Origin: Rhodobacterales bacterium 56_14_T64
GTDB taxonomy: Bacteria; Pseudomonadota; Alphaproteobacteria; Rhodobacterales; Rhodobacteraceae
Length of the DNA: 39,412 bases
Assembly (NCBI GenBank): GCA_002162795.1
Contig: MAAY01000054.1
Location: forward strand, 1-39,412
Direction: 5' to 3'
Shown: positions 1-8,590 of the stretch, one piece after another
Layout: every line of letters begins with the position of its first letter
Position numbering within the stretch: position 1 is the stretch's first letter
Notes under the pieces: model-generated
Seen by the model: the letters and a program-made list of their open reading frames with translations, nothing else
Database searches by the model: none
Told to the model about the DNA's origin: nothing
Position numbers and translations under genes: made by a program

Positions 1-29
1 TGAAGCCATGCCAGAAAGGAATGCATCAT
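1..29 (-). CDS. Start of a TRAP transporter small-permease-like gene (partial)
   Basis: Only the first nine or so codons are inside the window. On the minus strand an ATGATG pair (29-24) follows the stop codon of the TRAP binding protein by six bases, and an AAGGA ribosome binding site overlaps that stop. The visible residues are MMHSFLAWL. In TRAP operons the gene after the binding protein is usually the DctQ small membrane subunit, which fits the position and the hydrophobic start. The identity is inferred from context; the residues are too few to show it. Confidence 0.45.
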
Positions 30-35
30 AGATCC

Positions 36-1031
36 TTATTTAACCGCGTTGATCCGCTCCAGCAGGCCATCAGGCCAATCTTTGGAGAAATCAGACTCGA
101 GGTACATCTTCTGAGCACGAGCCCGGAACGATGCAACATCAGGGGTGTAGACCTTCAGGCCTTCGCCTTCAAAGAACGCCACCAGCTGCGCTTCGTTATC
201 AACGATCGAGGCGGTGATCGCAGCCGAAGCATCCTGCGCGGCCTGCATCACAGTTGCCTGTTGGTCTTCGCTCATGTCATCCCAAACCGATTTTGAGAAG
301 GCGAGGAAGTTCATGTCCACCAGGTGGCCGGTCAGCACGATCTGATCGGTGACCTCGTAGAACTTCTTGTCCTTGTCGGTTGGCATCGGGTTGTCCTGAC
401 CGTCAATGGCACCGGTTTGCAGGCCTGTGTAGACCTCGGTAAAGGCCATTGGCGTCGGATTGGCACCAAGAGCTTTGCCCAGGAACTGCCAGGCGTCGGT
501 GCCGGGCATCCGCAGGTTCACACCAGCCAGATCTTCGGGAGTGTTGATCGTCATGTCGCCGCGCAGGTTCAATTGGCGAGTACCGAAGTACATCACCGAC
601 AGCAGTTTGACGCCCAGCTTCTCTTCGACCAGCTGGTACATTTCCTGACCGATATCACCTTCAAACACCATGCGCTGATGCTCGGGATCGCGCATCAGGT
701 AACCGGCCGTGAAAATGGACCATTCGGGGATCAGTTTGGCTAATTCTTGTGCCGAGGTGATCGACATATCCAGATTGCCACGGGCAATGGCGACCAGTTC
801 GGTGCCTTGCTTGAACAGGGTGTCGTTATAGTGTGGCTCGTAGGTAGCAAACTCGCTGACGCCATCGGCAAATACTGTGGCCAGACCCTGCGAACGGAAA
901 TCCGTCTCGGTGGCGGGGGTGGACATGCGCAGGGTAATCTTGTCTTGGCTGAACGCTGTTGTCGCGGTGCCTGCCAGCGCTGTTGCAGCAATTGCTGACA
1001 GCATGATCCGGCGTGAGAAACTGATAGACAT
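36..1031 (-). CDS. TRAP transporter substrate-binding protein, DctP family
   Basis: Periplasmic binding protein of a tripartite ATP-independent (TRAP) importer, 331 residues, the usual DctP length. The first ~29 residues form a Sec signal peptide (basic start, hydrophobic core, TTAFSQ before the mature DKITL). The mid region (residues ~150-215) carries the family hallmarks: a PEDLAGVNLRMPG stretch with the carboxylate-binding Arg, then VYTGLQTGAIDGQDNP. DctP proteins normally bind organic acids. It is divergent from the DapA-family gene and shares with it a promoter region holding the CTAACATGTTAG palindrome. A GGGAGA site lies just upstream of the ATG. An ectoine-binding UehA role was considered, but the neighbours here are sugar-acid genes. 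Confidence 0.9.
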   Translation of the reverse strand: MSISFSRRIMLSAIAATALAGTATTAFSQDKITLRMSTPATETDFRSQGLATVFADGVSEFATYEPHYNDTLFKQGTELVAIARGNLDMSITSAQELAKLIPEWSIFTAGYLMRDPEHQRMVFEGDIGQEMYQLVEEKLGVKLLSVMYFGTRQLNLRGDMTINTPEDLAGVNLRMPGTDAWQFLGKALGANPTPMAFTEVYTGLQTGAIDGQDNPMPTDKDKKFYEVTDQIVLTGHLVDMNFLAFSKSVWDDMSEDQQATVMQAAQDASAAITASIVDNEAQLVAFFEGEGLKVYTPDVASFRARAQKMYLESDFSKDWPDGLLERINAVK

Positions 1032-1432
1032 TTTTGGTTCTCCCTTTTGATATTCAAGCCCTCATTGAAGGGGCTGTTCAAGTTAGTGTTGTAATAGTTT
1101 GTTGTCGGCCATCACGGGGCAGGGCGGTTAAGTCGGGTTGAAATATCGCAACCCGTTTACTTGACCGCAAACAGCGTAATTTGGCGGCTTATAATGCCGG
1201 AAATATACCACAGTTCCCCTCCCAAGTAATCCTGTTCCACGTCCGTCACCGATTGAGCCACGATTGATTAATCCAGCGCTAGCCGCAATCAAATTCGCCA
1301 CGCCTTGTAACGCAGGTGGATGGAAACATATCGAAAATCCAATTGCAAGCACTAACATGTTAGTGTAGGCGTTAGTCAGGCATTCCCGAGGTATTTCTTC
1401 GGCAACCACTGCTATTTCATCTGGAGACACAA
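1032..1432. promoter_or_regulatory. Divergent promoter region between TRAP gene and DapA-family gene
   Basis: About 400 bases without a credible gene. It must hold the promoters of both flanking units. The visible structure is the 16-base palindrome at 1350-1365 (separate entry), a GTTAGTG half-site at 1082-1088 close to the TRAP gene, and a GTTAGT copy at 1371-1376. I could not assign -35/-10 boxes with confidence. Confidence 0.5.
1350..1365. promoter_or_regulatory. Perfect 16-bp palindrome, probable GntR operator
   Basis: CACTAACATGTTAGTG is a perfect inverted repeat ending 67 bases before the start codon of the DapA-family gene. Its core, CTAACATGTTAG, recurs at 6935-6946 in front of the second divergent gene pair of this module. 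GntR/FCD regulators bind short palindromes of this size, and such a regulator is encoded directly downstream (2322-2960). The palindrome is seen; the assignment to that regulator is inference. Confidence 0.65.
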
Positions 1433-2299
1433 ATGTTTGGCATTTCAGCCGCACTTACGACCCCCTACACAAACGACGGCCATGTCGACGCTGACCGCTT
1501 GAACACTCATATCAAACAAGTTCTCACTGAGGGCTGCACATCGGTGACCCTGTTTGGCACCACGGGCGAGGGGGCCTCGGTGCCCTGTGACGCCCGTCTG
1601 AAAATGCTTGGCGCAGCGATTGCCGCTGGGATCAAGCCCGAGCAATTGGTATTGTGTCTGCACGGTGCCGCTGCTGGCGAGGTCATTGATCAGGTCAAGG
1701 CTGCGTTGGAAATGGGAACCCAGCGTTTCCTGCTGCCGCCGCCGTGTTATTTCAACCAACCATCGGATCAGGGGCTGTTTGAGTGGTTTGCTACTGTGCT
1801 GTCCGCATTCTCGGGAACTGCGGCGCAGTTTATCCTGTACCATATCCCTCAGGTGATTGGCGTCGGGTTGTCGGTCGAGCTGATAAGCCGTTTGAAAGAG
1901 GCTTATCCGGATCAGGTTTTAGGGGTCAAAGATTCATCTGGCTCGTTTGAGAACAGCAAACAACTGTTGCAGCTACCGGGGTTAGAGATCCTGGTTGGTG
2001 ACGAGCGCCAATTGGCCGCTTGCGCCCGGATTGGCGCAGCTGGGGCGATCAGTGGCATTGCCAATGTCTTTGCTGGTCGATTGGCTCGGGTTTTGCAGAC
2101 GGGCGTCGATGACACGCAGATCAACACCCTTGTCGATACAGTGCTGACCTTCCCAGTGACTCCGGCGGTGAAATCCCTGGTGGCACATAGATATAATGAC
2201 GGTGAATGGTGCCAGACCGGAGCACCGCTGGAAGCGACGCCGGATACCGGTTATACCACGCTCGCGGCGGCATATGATGCCGCGTGCATATCTGAATAA
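1433..2299 (+). CDS. DapA-family (class I) aldolase/lyase
   Basis: Member of the dihydrodipicolinate synthase / N-acetylneuraminate lyase superfamily, 288 residues, full length for the family. It shows the pyruvate-binding GTTGE motif (residues 42-46), Tyr136 in YHIP and the Schiff-base Lys166 in GVKDSSG. These residues support pyruvate-dependent aldol cleavage or condensation, but not the substrate. The start is supported by a GGAGA site ~8 bases upstream. It is followed after 22 bases by the GntR regulator. Sitting in a catabolic module next to TRAP and sugar ABC genes, it is more likely a 2-keto-3-deoxy sugar-acid aldolase than the lysine-biosynthesis enzyme. Confidence 0.88.
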   Translation: MFGISAALTTPYTNDGHVDADRLNTHIKQVLTEGCTSVTLFGTTGEGASVPCDARLKMLGAAIAAGIKPEQLVLCLHGAAAGEVIDQVKAALEMGTQRFLLPPPCYFNQPSDQGLFEWFATVLSAFSGTAAQFILYHIPQVIGVGLSVELISRLKEAYPDQVLGVKDSSGSFENSKQLLQLPGLEILVGDERQLAACARIGAAGAISGIANVFAGRLARVLQTGVDDTQINTLVDTVLTFPVTPAVKSLVAHRYNDGEWCQTGAPLEATPDTGYTTLAAAYDAACISE

Positions 2300-2321
2300 G
2301 GTTGTTGGGACAGGACCAGAC

Positions 2322-2960
2322 ATGAAACTAAGGGATCAGGCCTACGACAGTTTCACTGACAATTTACTGTCGCGCAAAATCCTGCCGGGGCAGTTCATCA
2401 CCCAACGCGAACTCAGCGCGTTGACTGGAATGCCACTGGGGGCGATCCGCGAGTTGATCCCCCGGTTGGAAGCGGACGGGCTGTTGAAAACAGTGCCTCA
2501 GCGCGGCATGCAGATCACCCACATTGACTTGGAGTTGATCCGTAACGCGTTTCAATTGCGCTATATTCTGGAAATGGAAGCTGCTGCGCAGTTTGCCCTG
2601 AACGCCACCGATGAGCAACGCGCGGACCTGGAGAAAAGCCATCAGGATATCCTGGATCAGGCCGAACATGGCATAACTGATGCCCTGGTTGAACAGGCGC
2701 AGAATGTCGACTGGGCGTTTCACGATACGCTGATTGATCATCTGCAGAACAAACTGGTCTCGGATGTGTACCGGGTGAACACCATCAAGATCAGGTTGAT
2801 TCGCCAAGAGCTGACCCGGATCGTGCCGGATATTGTTTTGTCAGTGATTGGCGAGCATATGAAAATCATCGCGGCCCTAAATACGCGCGACCCGGAGCAG
2901 GCCAAGGCAGCTTTGGGTGCGCATATCAAAGGGTCCAGGGTGCGGGCGTTGAACCCATAA
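2322..2960 (+). CDS. GntR-family transcriptional regulator, FCD (FadR) subfamily
   Basis: A 212-residue DNA-binding regulator. Residues ~5-65 form the GntR winged helix (ITQRELSALTGMPLGAIREL, then the RLEADGLL wing). Residues ~75-205 form the helical FCD ligand domain with the usual metal/ligand residues Asp130, His134, His179 and His201. FCD regulators are typically released from DNA by a carboxylic-acid metabolite. The ATG at 2322 is preferred because it begins at the usual distance before the winged helix; an in-frame extension upstream to 2196 would overlap the preceding gene and is not GntR-like. It probably controls this whole module through the palindromes at 1350 and 6933. Confidence 0.9.
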   Translation: MKLRDQAYDSFTDNLLSRKILPGQFITQRELSALTGMPLGAIRELIPRLEADGLLKTVPQRGMQITHIDLELIRNAFQLRYILEMEAAAQFALNATDEQRADLEKSHQDILDQAEHGITDALVEQAQNVDWAFHDTLIDHLQNKLVSDVYRVNTIKIRLIRQELTRIVPDIVLSVIGEHMKIIAALNTRDPEQAKAALGAHIKGSRVRALNP

Positions 2961-3000
2961 CCCAATCTCTTGTTTGGCTGCCGGTTTGTTGTCGCTGGGC

Positions 3001-3921
3001 TTACTTCCCCGAGCCTGAGGCCATGCCTTTGATAATGAACCGCTCGAGCACCACGCCGATCACCACCAGCGGGAAAATTGCGGCTGCCGATAGCGCTGCC
3101 ATCGACCACCAGTTGATGCCCTGGCTGCCTGTCTGACTGGCCACCATAACTGGCAGCGTCTTAGCGTCGGTGCTGGTCAGCAAGGCGGCAAAGAAATACT
3201 CGTTCCAGGTCAGCACCAGCGCCAGAATGAATGCTGCCACCATACCGGGCAGGGCGATTGGCAGGATGATGGTGAAAAATGCGCCCCAGACTGACAATCC
3301 ATCAACCAGCGCTGCTTCCTCCAGCTCAACCGGGATGGCGCTGAACTGATCACGCATGATCCAGATTACAATCGGTAACACCGTCAGCGTGTACAGCAGG
3401 ATCAACCCGAGGCTGGTGTCGAGCAGGGCGAACTTTTTGTACAGCACCAGAAACGGCAGCGCCAAAACCACAGGCGGCAGGATCAACTGGCTGAGGAAAA
3501 AGAACGAGATGTCTGAGTTGCGCATAAAGCCAAAGCGATAGTTGAACCTGCTAAGGCCGTAGGCCGCACAGCTGCCCAGTATCAGCGCCAGAGTTGACGC
3601 CCCTACGGACGTTTTGATCGAGTTCATGAACCGTTTTATGAACTCGTCGCGCACCGTGGATTCGGTGAAAATGGTGTTTGGCGACAGACCTAGTGATTTC
3701 CAGCCTTTCCAGCGGGGCTCAAAATCGACCCAGGGGATCATATTGCCCTGCATCACATCCGGCGCGATTTTGAACGAGGTGGTGATGGTCCAGTAGATCG
3801 GAAACAGGCAGATGATGGTCCAGAAGATCAACACACCATAGATCGCGACGCGCTTGGTCAGCCACTTGGCGCGGTGACTAAGATCCATTTCGGAATCGTG
3901 AAAGATTTGGGAGTCAGACAT
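3001..3921 (-). CDS. Sugar ABC transporter permease (MalG type)
   Basis: Inner-membrane permease of a carbohydrate ABC importer, 306 residues, with about six hydrophobic segments. The first follows a ~25-residue cytoplasmic start. The ATPase-coupling EAA loop is clear near residue 205 (EEAALVDGLSVWGAFF...ILP...PG). Last gene of the minus-strand unit binding protein - permease - permease; it starts one base after the partner permease ends, which implies translational coupling. It converges with the GntR gene across only 40 bases, in which I see no clear terminator. Confidence 0.93.
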   Translation of the reverse strand: MSDSQIFHDSEMDLSHRAKWLTKRVAIYGVLIFWTIICLFPIYWTITTSFKIAPDVMQGNMIPWVDFEPRWKGWKSLGLSPNTIFTESTVRDEFIKRFMNSIKTSVGASTLALILGSCAAYGLSRFNYRFGFMRNSDISFFFLSQLILPPVVLALPFLVLYKKFALLDTSLGLILLYTLTVLPIVIWIMRDQFSAIPVELEEAALVDGLSVWGAFFTIILPIALPGMVAAFILALVLTWNEYFFAALLTSTDAKTLPVMVASQTGSQGINWWSMAALSAAAIFPLVVIGVVLERFIIKGMASGSGK

Positions 3922-3922
3922 C

Positions 3923-5029
3923 TCAGTACCTCGGGTTCATCCAGCGATCGACCAGCTTCATGAAAATGGTGATGGCGATGATGATCACCACCAAATAGAC
4001 CATAGCGAGCAGGGTGCCATAACCCACGTTCGAGCGGTCGCGATATTCGCGGAAAATAAAGCTGGTAACCGAATCCGTGGCGCCACCTGGCCCCCCCGAG
4101 GTCACCGTGATGATGATGTCCGCCAACTTCAGCTTAAAGATGATCCGGATCAGCACAGCTGTGATTGAGATCGGCAGCATCAGCGGAAACACCACCTGCC
4201 AGAACGCCTGAATGGCCGAGGCCCCATCGACCTTGGCCGCCTCTTGCACCTCTTTGGGGATGGCCTGCAGACCAGCCAAGATCATGATCATCATAAACGG
4301 AATAAAGGTCCAGGCGTCCATCACCATGATCATGGTGCGGGCCATCTCGGGCGTGCCAAAGAACGACGGGTGCTCCCAGCCGATCCAACGCGCCAGCCGG
4401 GCAATCGGGCCAAACCGGACCTCTAGCATTGACTTGCCAACCATCCAGCTGACCGCCACCGGCGACAGCATCAAAGGCATCAAAAAGGCGACGCGAAAGA
4501 ATTTTTGCGCTCGGATTTGTGAGTTCAGCAACAGTGCTAAACCAAAGGCAATGGCGTATTCCACCAAAATGGCCATCGTGTAGTAGACCATGTTTTTCAA
4601 GGCGTTCCAGTAGAACGGATCCGCCCACATCTGGCGAACATTATCCAACCCGTTGAAGCTACGCCCATCGGGTGAGGCGAGGTTCCAGTCGGAAAACGCA
4701 ATCGACAGTCCAAACAGCAGCGGGAAAATCACCATCGAGGCGACAAACAGCACCGCAGGCAGCACAAACAATGCCCGTTTGCCCTGTTCGCCGCGAATGA
4801 TGACTTGCGAGGCGCAAAAACAGACGGCCCAGAACACATAGGCATAGAGCACTGGCCGCCAGTTCTCAAAACCAAAGGACAGATAGCCGTTTTCAAACAG
4901 CGCCTGGGTGGCGATCAGCAGGAGCAATATTCCCGCCGAGCCCCAGACAAGAGTGCGCCCCAACGCAATGCGGCGGGGCGTGATGTTGTCAGTGGTGACA
5001 ACGTGAAGAAGGTCAACCTGGGCAGTCAA
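3923..5029 (-). CDS. Sugar ABC transporter permease (MalF type)
   Basis: Partner inner-membrane permease, 368 residues. After a ~25-residue polar start there are about eight hydrophobic stretches, more than in the MalG-type partner, as expected for MalF-type subunits. The EAA coupling loop reads EAAKVDGASAIQAFWQVVFP near residue 265. It lies between the binding-protein gene (separated by a 60-base gap with a stem-loop) and the second permease (one-base gap). The substrate is not readable from the sequence; context suggests a monosaccharide or deoxysugar. Confidence 0.92.
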   Translation of the reverse strand: MTAQVDLLHVVTTDNITPRRIALGRTLVWGSAGILLLLIATQALFENGYLSFGFENWRPVLYAYVFWAVCFCASQVIIRGEQGKRALFVLPAVLFVASMVIFPLLFGLSIAFSDWNLASPDGRSFNGLDNVRQMWADPFYWNALKNMVYYTMAILVEYAIAFGLALLLNSQIRAQKFFRVAFLMPLMLSPVAVSWMVGKSMLEVRFGPIARLARWIGWEHPSFFGTPEMARTMIMVMDAWTFIPFMMIMILAGLQAIPKEVQEAAKVDGASAIQAFWQVVFPLMLPISITAVLIRIIFKLKLADIIITVTSGGPGGATDSVTSFIFREYRDRSNVGYGTLLAMVYLVVIIIAITIFMKLVDRWMNPRY

Positions 5030-5057
5030 GGCACGTCTCGAATTCTAAGGGGGAAGG

Positions 5058-5081
5058 GGGTCGGCAGTTGCCCGCCGACCC
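5058..5081 (-). repeat. Stem-loop after the ABC binding-protein gene
   Basis: GGGTCGGC (5058-5065) and GCCGACCC (5074-5081) pair as a perfect 8-bp stem with an 8-base loop, nine bases after the binding-protein stop codon and before the first permease. There is no U-run on the minus-strand side. This is the place where importer operons often carry an mRNA-stabilising or partly terminating hairpin that leaves more binding protein than permease. The structure is seen; the role is inferred. Confidence 0.6.
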
Positions 5082-5089
5082 AAGGTTTC

Positions 5090-6763
5090 TTACAGATTCA
5101 GCGAGGCGCGATACAGCGCTGTCTGGCTCTCGCGGCCAATCTGGTCGGTGATCTTTTCCCAGGCTGCGGCAATGGCATCCGCACCTTCCTGAGCCGAGGC
5201 ATATTGCCCGGCATAGATCTTGGCCAACTCGTCCTCGGCCACCGAATAATACTGGAAGATGCCGGGAATGCGCGGCTCGATCGCAGCGTTCGGGTGGTTG
5301 TAGCTGTCAGCCTCGCTTGACAGGTAATCGTCAATAAAGGCCTCATCATACCCGGCTTCGGTCCACTCATCGACGTTGAAGTGCGATTTGCGGTAGGGCT
5401 GGAACCCTGACGGATAAGCCGATGCCCACAGCGACAGATCTTTGCCGCCAAGATGCGCCGCAGCCGACCAGGCCGCCTTGTGCCGCTTGGGATCAGCATC
5501 AACCCGTGCCATCACATACACACCCCAGCCAATGTAGGCCATGTTGGGCGCATAGTTGGGACCCGTGTCCAGGGTTTCCCATTTGCCTTCCTTGTGGTTC
5601 CAGACATCGTCTGACCCCGGCAAAATCGAGAACCCTGTGACTTCGCCTACCACGGAGGAATCCGAGGTCTTGGCACCAGCGCCAACATCGCCCCACCAGC
5701 TAACCATCGAGCCAGTACCGGCCAGGAACTGCTGGAATGCAGTGGTGCCTGGATCGGCGTTGATTTGGTCAGTTGGCTGGTCAGCCATCACATCCAACAC
5801 GTCCTGAATGGCGCGCACCCAAGCCTCGTTGTTGACCCGTGGTTTCATGTCTTCGGGGTCGAATAGCCAGGCTGGATCATCCGGGTGCTTGGCATATGCG
5901 GTGGCACGAGACGCCAGGAAGTAGAAACCAAAACCACCCCAGCCTTTGAGCGGATCCAGATAGCCATGCGCATCCAGACCCGACAGCGGGTCTTTCTTGC
6001 CGGTCAGGAACTTGGTGACTTCTTGTACCTTTTGCCAAGTGTTTGGAACTTCCCAAGGTCCGTCGTGACCCTCAGAAGCCCAGGCCGCCGCGAAGTCTTC
6101 ATTTTCGAAATAATCGGTCCGATAGTTGAAGTTGTGGCAATCACCGTCGATCGAGACCCGGTAGGTCTTGCCATCCCAGGTGCCAACCGGCGCCTTCAGG
6201 TAGTCAACGTAGTCATCCATGTCGATAACGTCCTTGACCCACTCAGGCATCTCGGATGCCAGGCCACGACCGGTGACATCGCCCTCAAACGGGGCACCCA
6301 TTTCGATGATGTCGAAATCAACAGTCTGGGTAGCAATCGACTGCTGCAGACGAGCATTGTAGTCCGCTTGCGCCAGATCGATCCACTTGATCGTGGCACC
6401 GGTATATTTCTCCCAAGGCTTCAGGAAGCCACGGAACAAAAAGTTGTGCTGGTTCTGGTTGTTGAGCCCAAGGAATGTCAGCTCGACACCCTCAAATTCG
6501 CCCTCAGCCACAACTGCTTTTGTCGGGCCCAGTGTCATTTCGCCGACTTTTTGATAATCAGCATCGCTTGGCGATCCGGTTCCAACGCCGGGAATCTTCA
6601 GCAGGGCGGCCCGCAGATCGGTCGCCGCATTGGCCGGACCGGTGCTCAGGCCCAGGCTAAATCCACCAGCGGCGGCAACAGCCCCAACACTGGCAGCCCC
6701 CCTCAGCATCCCACGTCGGCTCATCTGACCACGCCGCATGCGGTTATAAAGTTCTACTTTCAT
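5090..6763 (-). CDS. Tat-exported ABC sugar-binding protein (large type)
   Basis: Extracellular solute-binding protein, 557 residues, clearly longer than the ~420 residues common for this family. The N-terminus has a twin-arginine-type signal (SRRGMLRGAASVG, residues ~16-28) followed by a hydrophobic Ala/Gly-rich segment up to ~residue 46, so it is probably exported folded by Tat. The mature part has the type-1 extracellular-binding fold features (LKPWEKYTGATIKWIDL, later GTTAFQQFLAGTGSMVSWWGD). A GGGGAGGA site precedes the ATG. It heads the minus-strand unit with two permeases and is divergent from its probable ATPase. The substrate is unknown; the neighbouring fucU- and rbsK-like genes point to a pentose or 6-deoxyhexose. 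Confidence 0.9.
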   Translation of the reverse strand: MKVELYNRMRRGQMSRRGMLRGAASVGAVAAAGGFSLGLSTGPANAATDLRAALLKIPGVGTGSPSDADYQKVGEMTLGPTKAVVAEGEFEGVELTFLGLNNQNQHNFLFRGFLKPWEKYTGATIKWIDLAQADYNARLQQSIATQTVDFDIIEMGAPFEGDVTGRGLASEMPEWVKDVIDMDDYVDYLKAPVGTWDGKTYRVSIDGDCHNFNYRTDYFENEDFAAAWASEGHDGPWEVPNTWQKVQEVTKFLTGKKDPLSGLDAHGYLDPLKGWGGFGFYFLASRATAYAKHPDDPAWLFDPEDMKPRVNNEAWVRAIQDVLDVMADQPTDQINADPGTTAFQQFLAGTGSMVSWWGDVGAGAKTSDSSVVGEVTGFSILPGSDDVWNHKEGKWETLDTGPNYAPNMAYIGWGVYVMARVDADPKRHKAAWSAAAHLGGKDLSLWASAYPSGFQPYRKSHFNVDEWTEAGYDEAFIDDYLSSEADSYNHPNAAIEPRIPGIFQYYSVAEDELAKIYAGQYASAQEGADAIAAAWEKITDQIGRESQTALYRASLNL

Positions 6764-7018
6764 AAGTCGTCCTCCCCTTAATTAATGGTTTGGTCTGACG
6801 TCCGAACAATTGGCCCCTGGGGTTTAATTGAACCCTCTTTTGGTAAGCGCCATCCGCCGGTGCCCGCATGAAAGGCTAGGCATCATCAGTCCAATAGGGC
6901 GATGCTTTCACTGTTGCTATCACCTGTCAAGCTTCTAACATGTTAGTGTGTCTGCATGATGGACAGACCCAGCGTCATCAGCTAGTCGTCAGGTAGCGCG
7001 GTGCGATATGAGGCAAGA
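6764..7018. promoter_or_regulatory. Divergent promoter region of the ABC/sugar-metabolism units
   Basis: A 255-base gap between the binding-protein gene (minus) and the ATPase gene (plus). It contains the second CTAACATGTTAG palindrome (6933-6948). I see no small gene in it and could not place promoter boxes with confidence. Confidence 0.5.
6933..6948. promoter_or_regulatory. Second GntR-type palindrome
   Basis: TTCTAACATGTTAGTG has a perfect 12-bp dyad core (6935-6946) identical to the core at 1352-1363. It ends 70 bases before the preferred ATG of the ATPase gene, almost the same distance (67) as the first copy has from the DapA-family gene. This matched placement suggests the same regulator acts in the same way on both promoters. 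Confidence 0.62.
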
Positions 7019-8089
7019 ATGACCCAAGTAACGATAAGCGACCTACGCAAGAATTACGGCACCACCGAGGTGCTGCACGGGGTCGACATTGACATCGCCG
7101 ATGGTGAATTTGTGGTGCTGGTTGGCCCATCGGGCTGCGGTAAATCAACGCTGTTGCGGATGATCGCAGGGCTGGAAGGGGTCACCGCTGGGACCATCAA
7201 AATTGGCGACCGCGTGGTCAATAATCTGCCCCCGGCAGAGCGTGACATCGCCATGGTATTCCAGAATTACGCGCTGTACCCACATAAAACTGTCGAGGCG
7301 AATATGGCCTTTTCGTTGCGGATGCGGCGTATGGACAAGGGTGAAATTAAAGAGCGGGTGCAGCGCGCGGCGGCCATTCTGGGGCTAGAGCCTTATCTTG
7401 ATCGCTATCCCCGAGCACTATCTGGTGGTCAGCGTCAGCGAGTGGCGATGGGCCGTGCAATCGTGCGCGACCCACAGGTGTTTCTATTCGACGAACCACT
7501 GTCCAATCTGGACGCCAAGCTGCGGGTGCAGATGCGCGGCGAGATGCGCGAGCTTCACCAGCGGCTCAGCACCACAACAATCTACGTGACCCACGATCAG
7601 ATCGAGGCCATGACCATGGCCGACAAGATTGTGGTGATGCAGAGTGGTCATATCGAGCAAATCGGCTCGCCTTTGGATCTCTACGACCGCCCCAATAATG
7701 TCTTTGTCGCCAGCTTTATCGGCTCGCCGTCGATGAACCTGATTGATGGGGTTATTCGGGCGGGCCAAGCGGGTAACGGGTTTGAGGTCGAGGTGATGGG
7801 CAGCCGTTTCCCGGCCCCACAGATAACCGGCCTGCAAGATGGACAAGAGGTCACCATGGGGGTTCGACCTGAACATCTGGAGCTGGCAGAGACCGGTATG
7901 ACGGCCACAGTGTCTGTGGTCGAACCAACCGGGGCTGAGACCCATGTCATCCTGAAATCCGATGACATCGAACTTGTCTCGGTGTTCCGGGAACGTCATG
8001 GTTTCACGCCGGGGCAAAGCGTAAACTTGGCGCCGTCTCAGGGTGCGATTCACATTTTTGACCGCGCAATCGGTAATCGGCTTGGTTGA
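7019..8089 (+). CDS. Sugar ABC transporter ATP-binding protein (MalK/UgpC type)
   Basis: Cytoplasmic ATPase of a carbohydrate importer, 356 residues from the chosen start. Walker A is GPSGCGKST (36-44), the ABC signature is LSGGQRQRVAMGRA, Walker B is VFLFDEPLSNLD, and the switch His is in YVTHDQ. The C-terminal ~120 residues are the TOBE/MalK regulatory domain. I chose the ATG at 7019 (MTQVTISDLR) because a GAGGCA site precedes it; an in-frame ATG lies at 7001. It probably energises the divergently encoded permeases, which have no other ATPase beside them. Confidence 0.93.
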   Translation: MTQVTISDLRKNYGTTEVLHGVDIDIADGEFVVLVGPSGCGKSTLLRMIAGLEGVTAGTIKIGDRVVNNLPPAERDIAMVFQNYALYPHKTVEANMAFSLRMRRMDKGEIKERVQRAAAILGLEPYLDRYPRALSGGQRQRVAMGRAIVRDPQVFLFDEPLSNLDAKLRVQMRGEMRELHQRLSTTTIYVTHDQIEAMTMADKIVVMQSGHIEQIGSPLDLYDRPNNVFVASFIGSPSMNLIDGVIRAGQAGNGFEVEVMGSRFPAPQITGLQDGQEVTMGVRPEHLELAETGMTATVSVVEPTGAETHVILKSDDIELVSVFRERHGFTPGQSVNLAPSQGAIHIFDRAIGNRLG

Positions 8090-8128
8090 TACAACATTGA
8101 TTTTATTGACTGCCATAGGGAGAAAGAC

Positions 8129-8581
8129 ATGCTCAAAGGAATAGATCCTAGGCTGAATGCTGATGTGCTGTACGCGCTGCGCTCGATGGGGCACGGCGAC
8201 ACACTGATCATTGCCGACACCAATTTCCCGTCCCACTCCATCGCCGCTGAAACGGTGATGGGCGAGGTGCTGCGGATGGATAATCTGACCAGCGCTGAAG
8301 CCGTCGATGCTGTTCTTTCTGTGTTACCGCTGGACACCTTTGTTGATGACTTCGCCGGCCGTATGGAGGTGGTTGACGCGCCAGACGAAGTGCCACCAGT
8401 TCAGGCCGAAGTGCAGCAGGCCATCAATGCCGCCGAAGGTACCCCACGTCCAATGGTCAGCATCGAACGCTTTGCGTTCTACGATCTTGCCCGCGAAGCT
8501 TTTGCGGTTGTGCAAACCGGTGACCGGCGCTTTTATGGCTGTTTCATGCTGCGCAAAGGCGTTATCCCGCCTGAAACTTAA
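8129..8581 (+). CDS. RbsD/FucU-family sugar mutarotase (fucose mutarotase-like)
   Basis: A 150-residue cytoplasmic protein that looks like L-fucose mutarotase FucU: MLKGIDPRLNADVL at the start, the catalytic His22 in MGHGD, Asp30, and the C-terminal FAFYDLAREAFAVVQTGD...YGCFMLRKG block. The family interconverts anomers (or pyranose and furanose forms) of fucose or ribose after uptake. The gene follows the ATPase and is 9 bases ahead of the kinase gene, in the same plus-strand operon. FucU-like residues are more evident than RbsD-like ones, favouring a 6-deoxyhexose or related sugar. The exact substrate is not shown. Confidence 0.88.
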   Translation: MLKGIDPRLNADVLYALRSMGHGDTLIIADTNFPSHSIAAETVMGEVLRMDNLTSAEAVDAVLSVLPLDTFVDDFAGRMEVVDAPDEVPPVQAEVQQAINAAEGTPRPMVSIERFAFYDLAREAFAVVQTGDRRFYGCFMLRKGVIPPET

Positions 8582-8590
8582 GGAGCTGAC

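Noticed and set aside
36-1031. TRAP binding protein as the ectoine-binding UehA
   Set aside because: It is more than 9 kb from the ectoine genes, faces the DapA-family gene, and shares the GntR palindrome region with it; no ectoine-site residues could be recognised.
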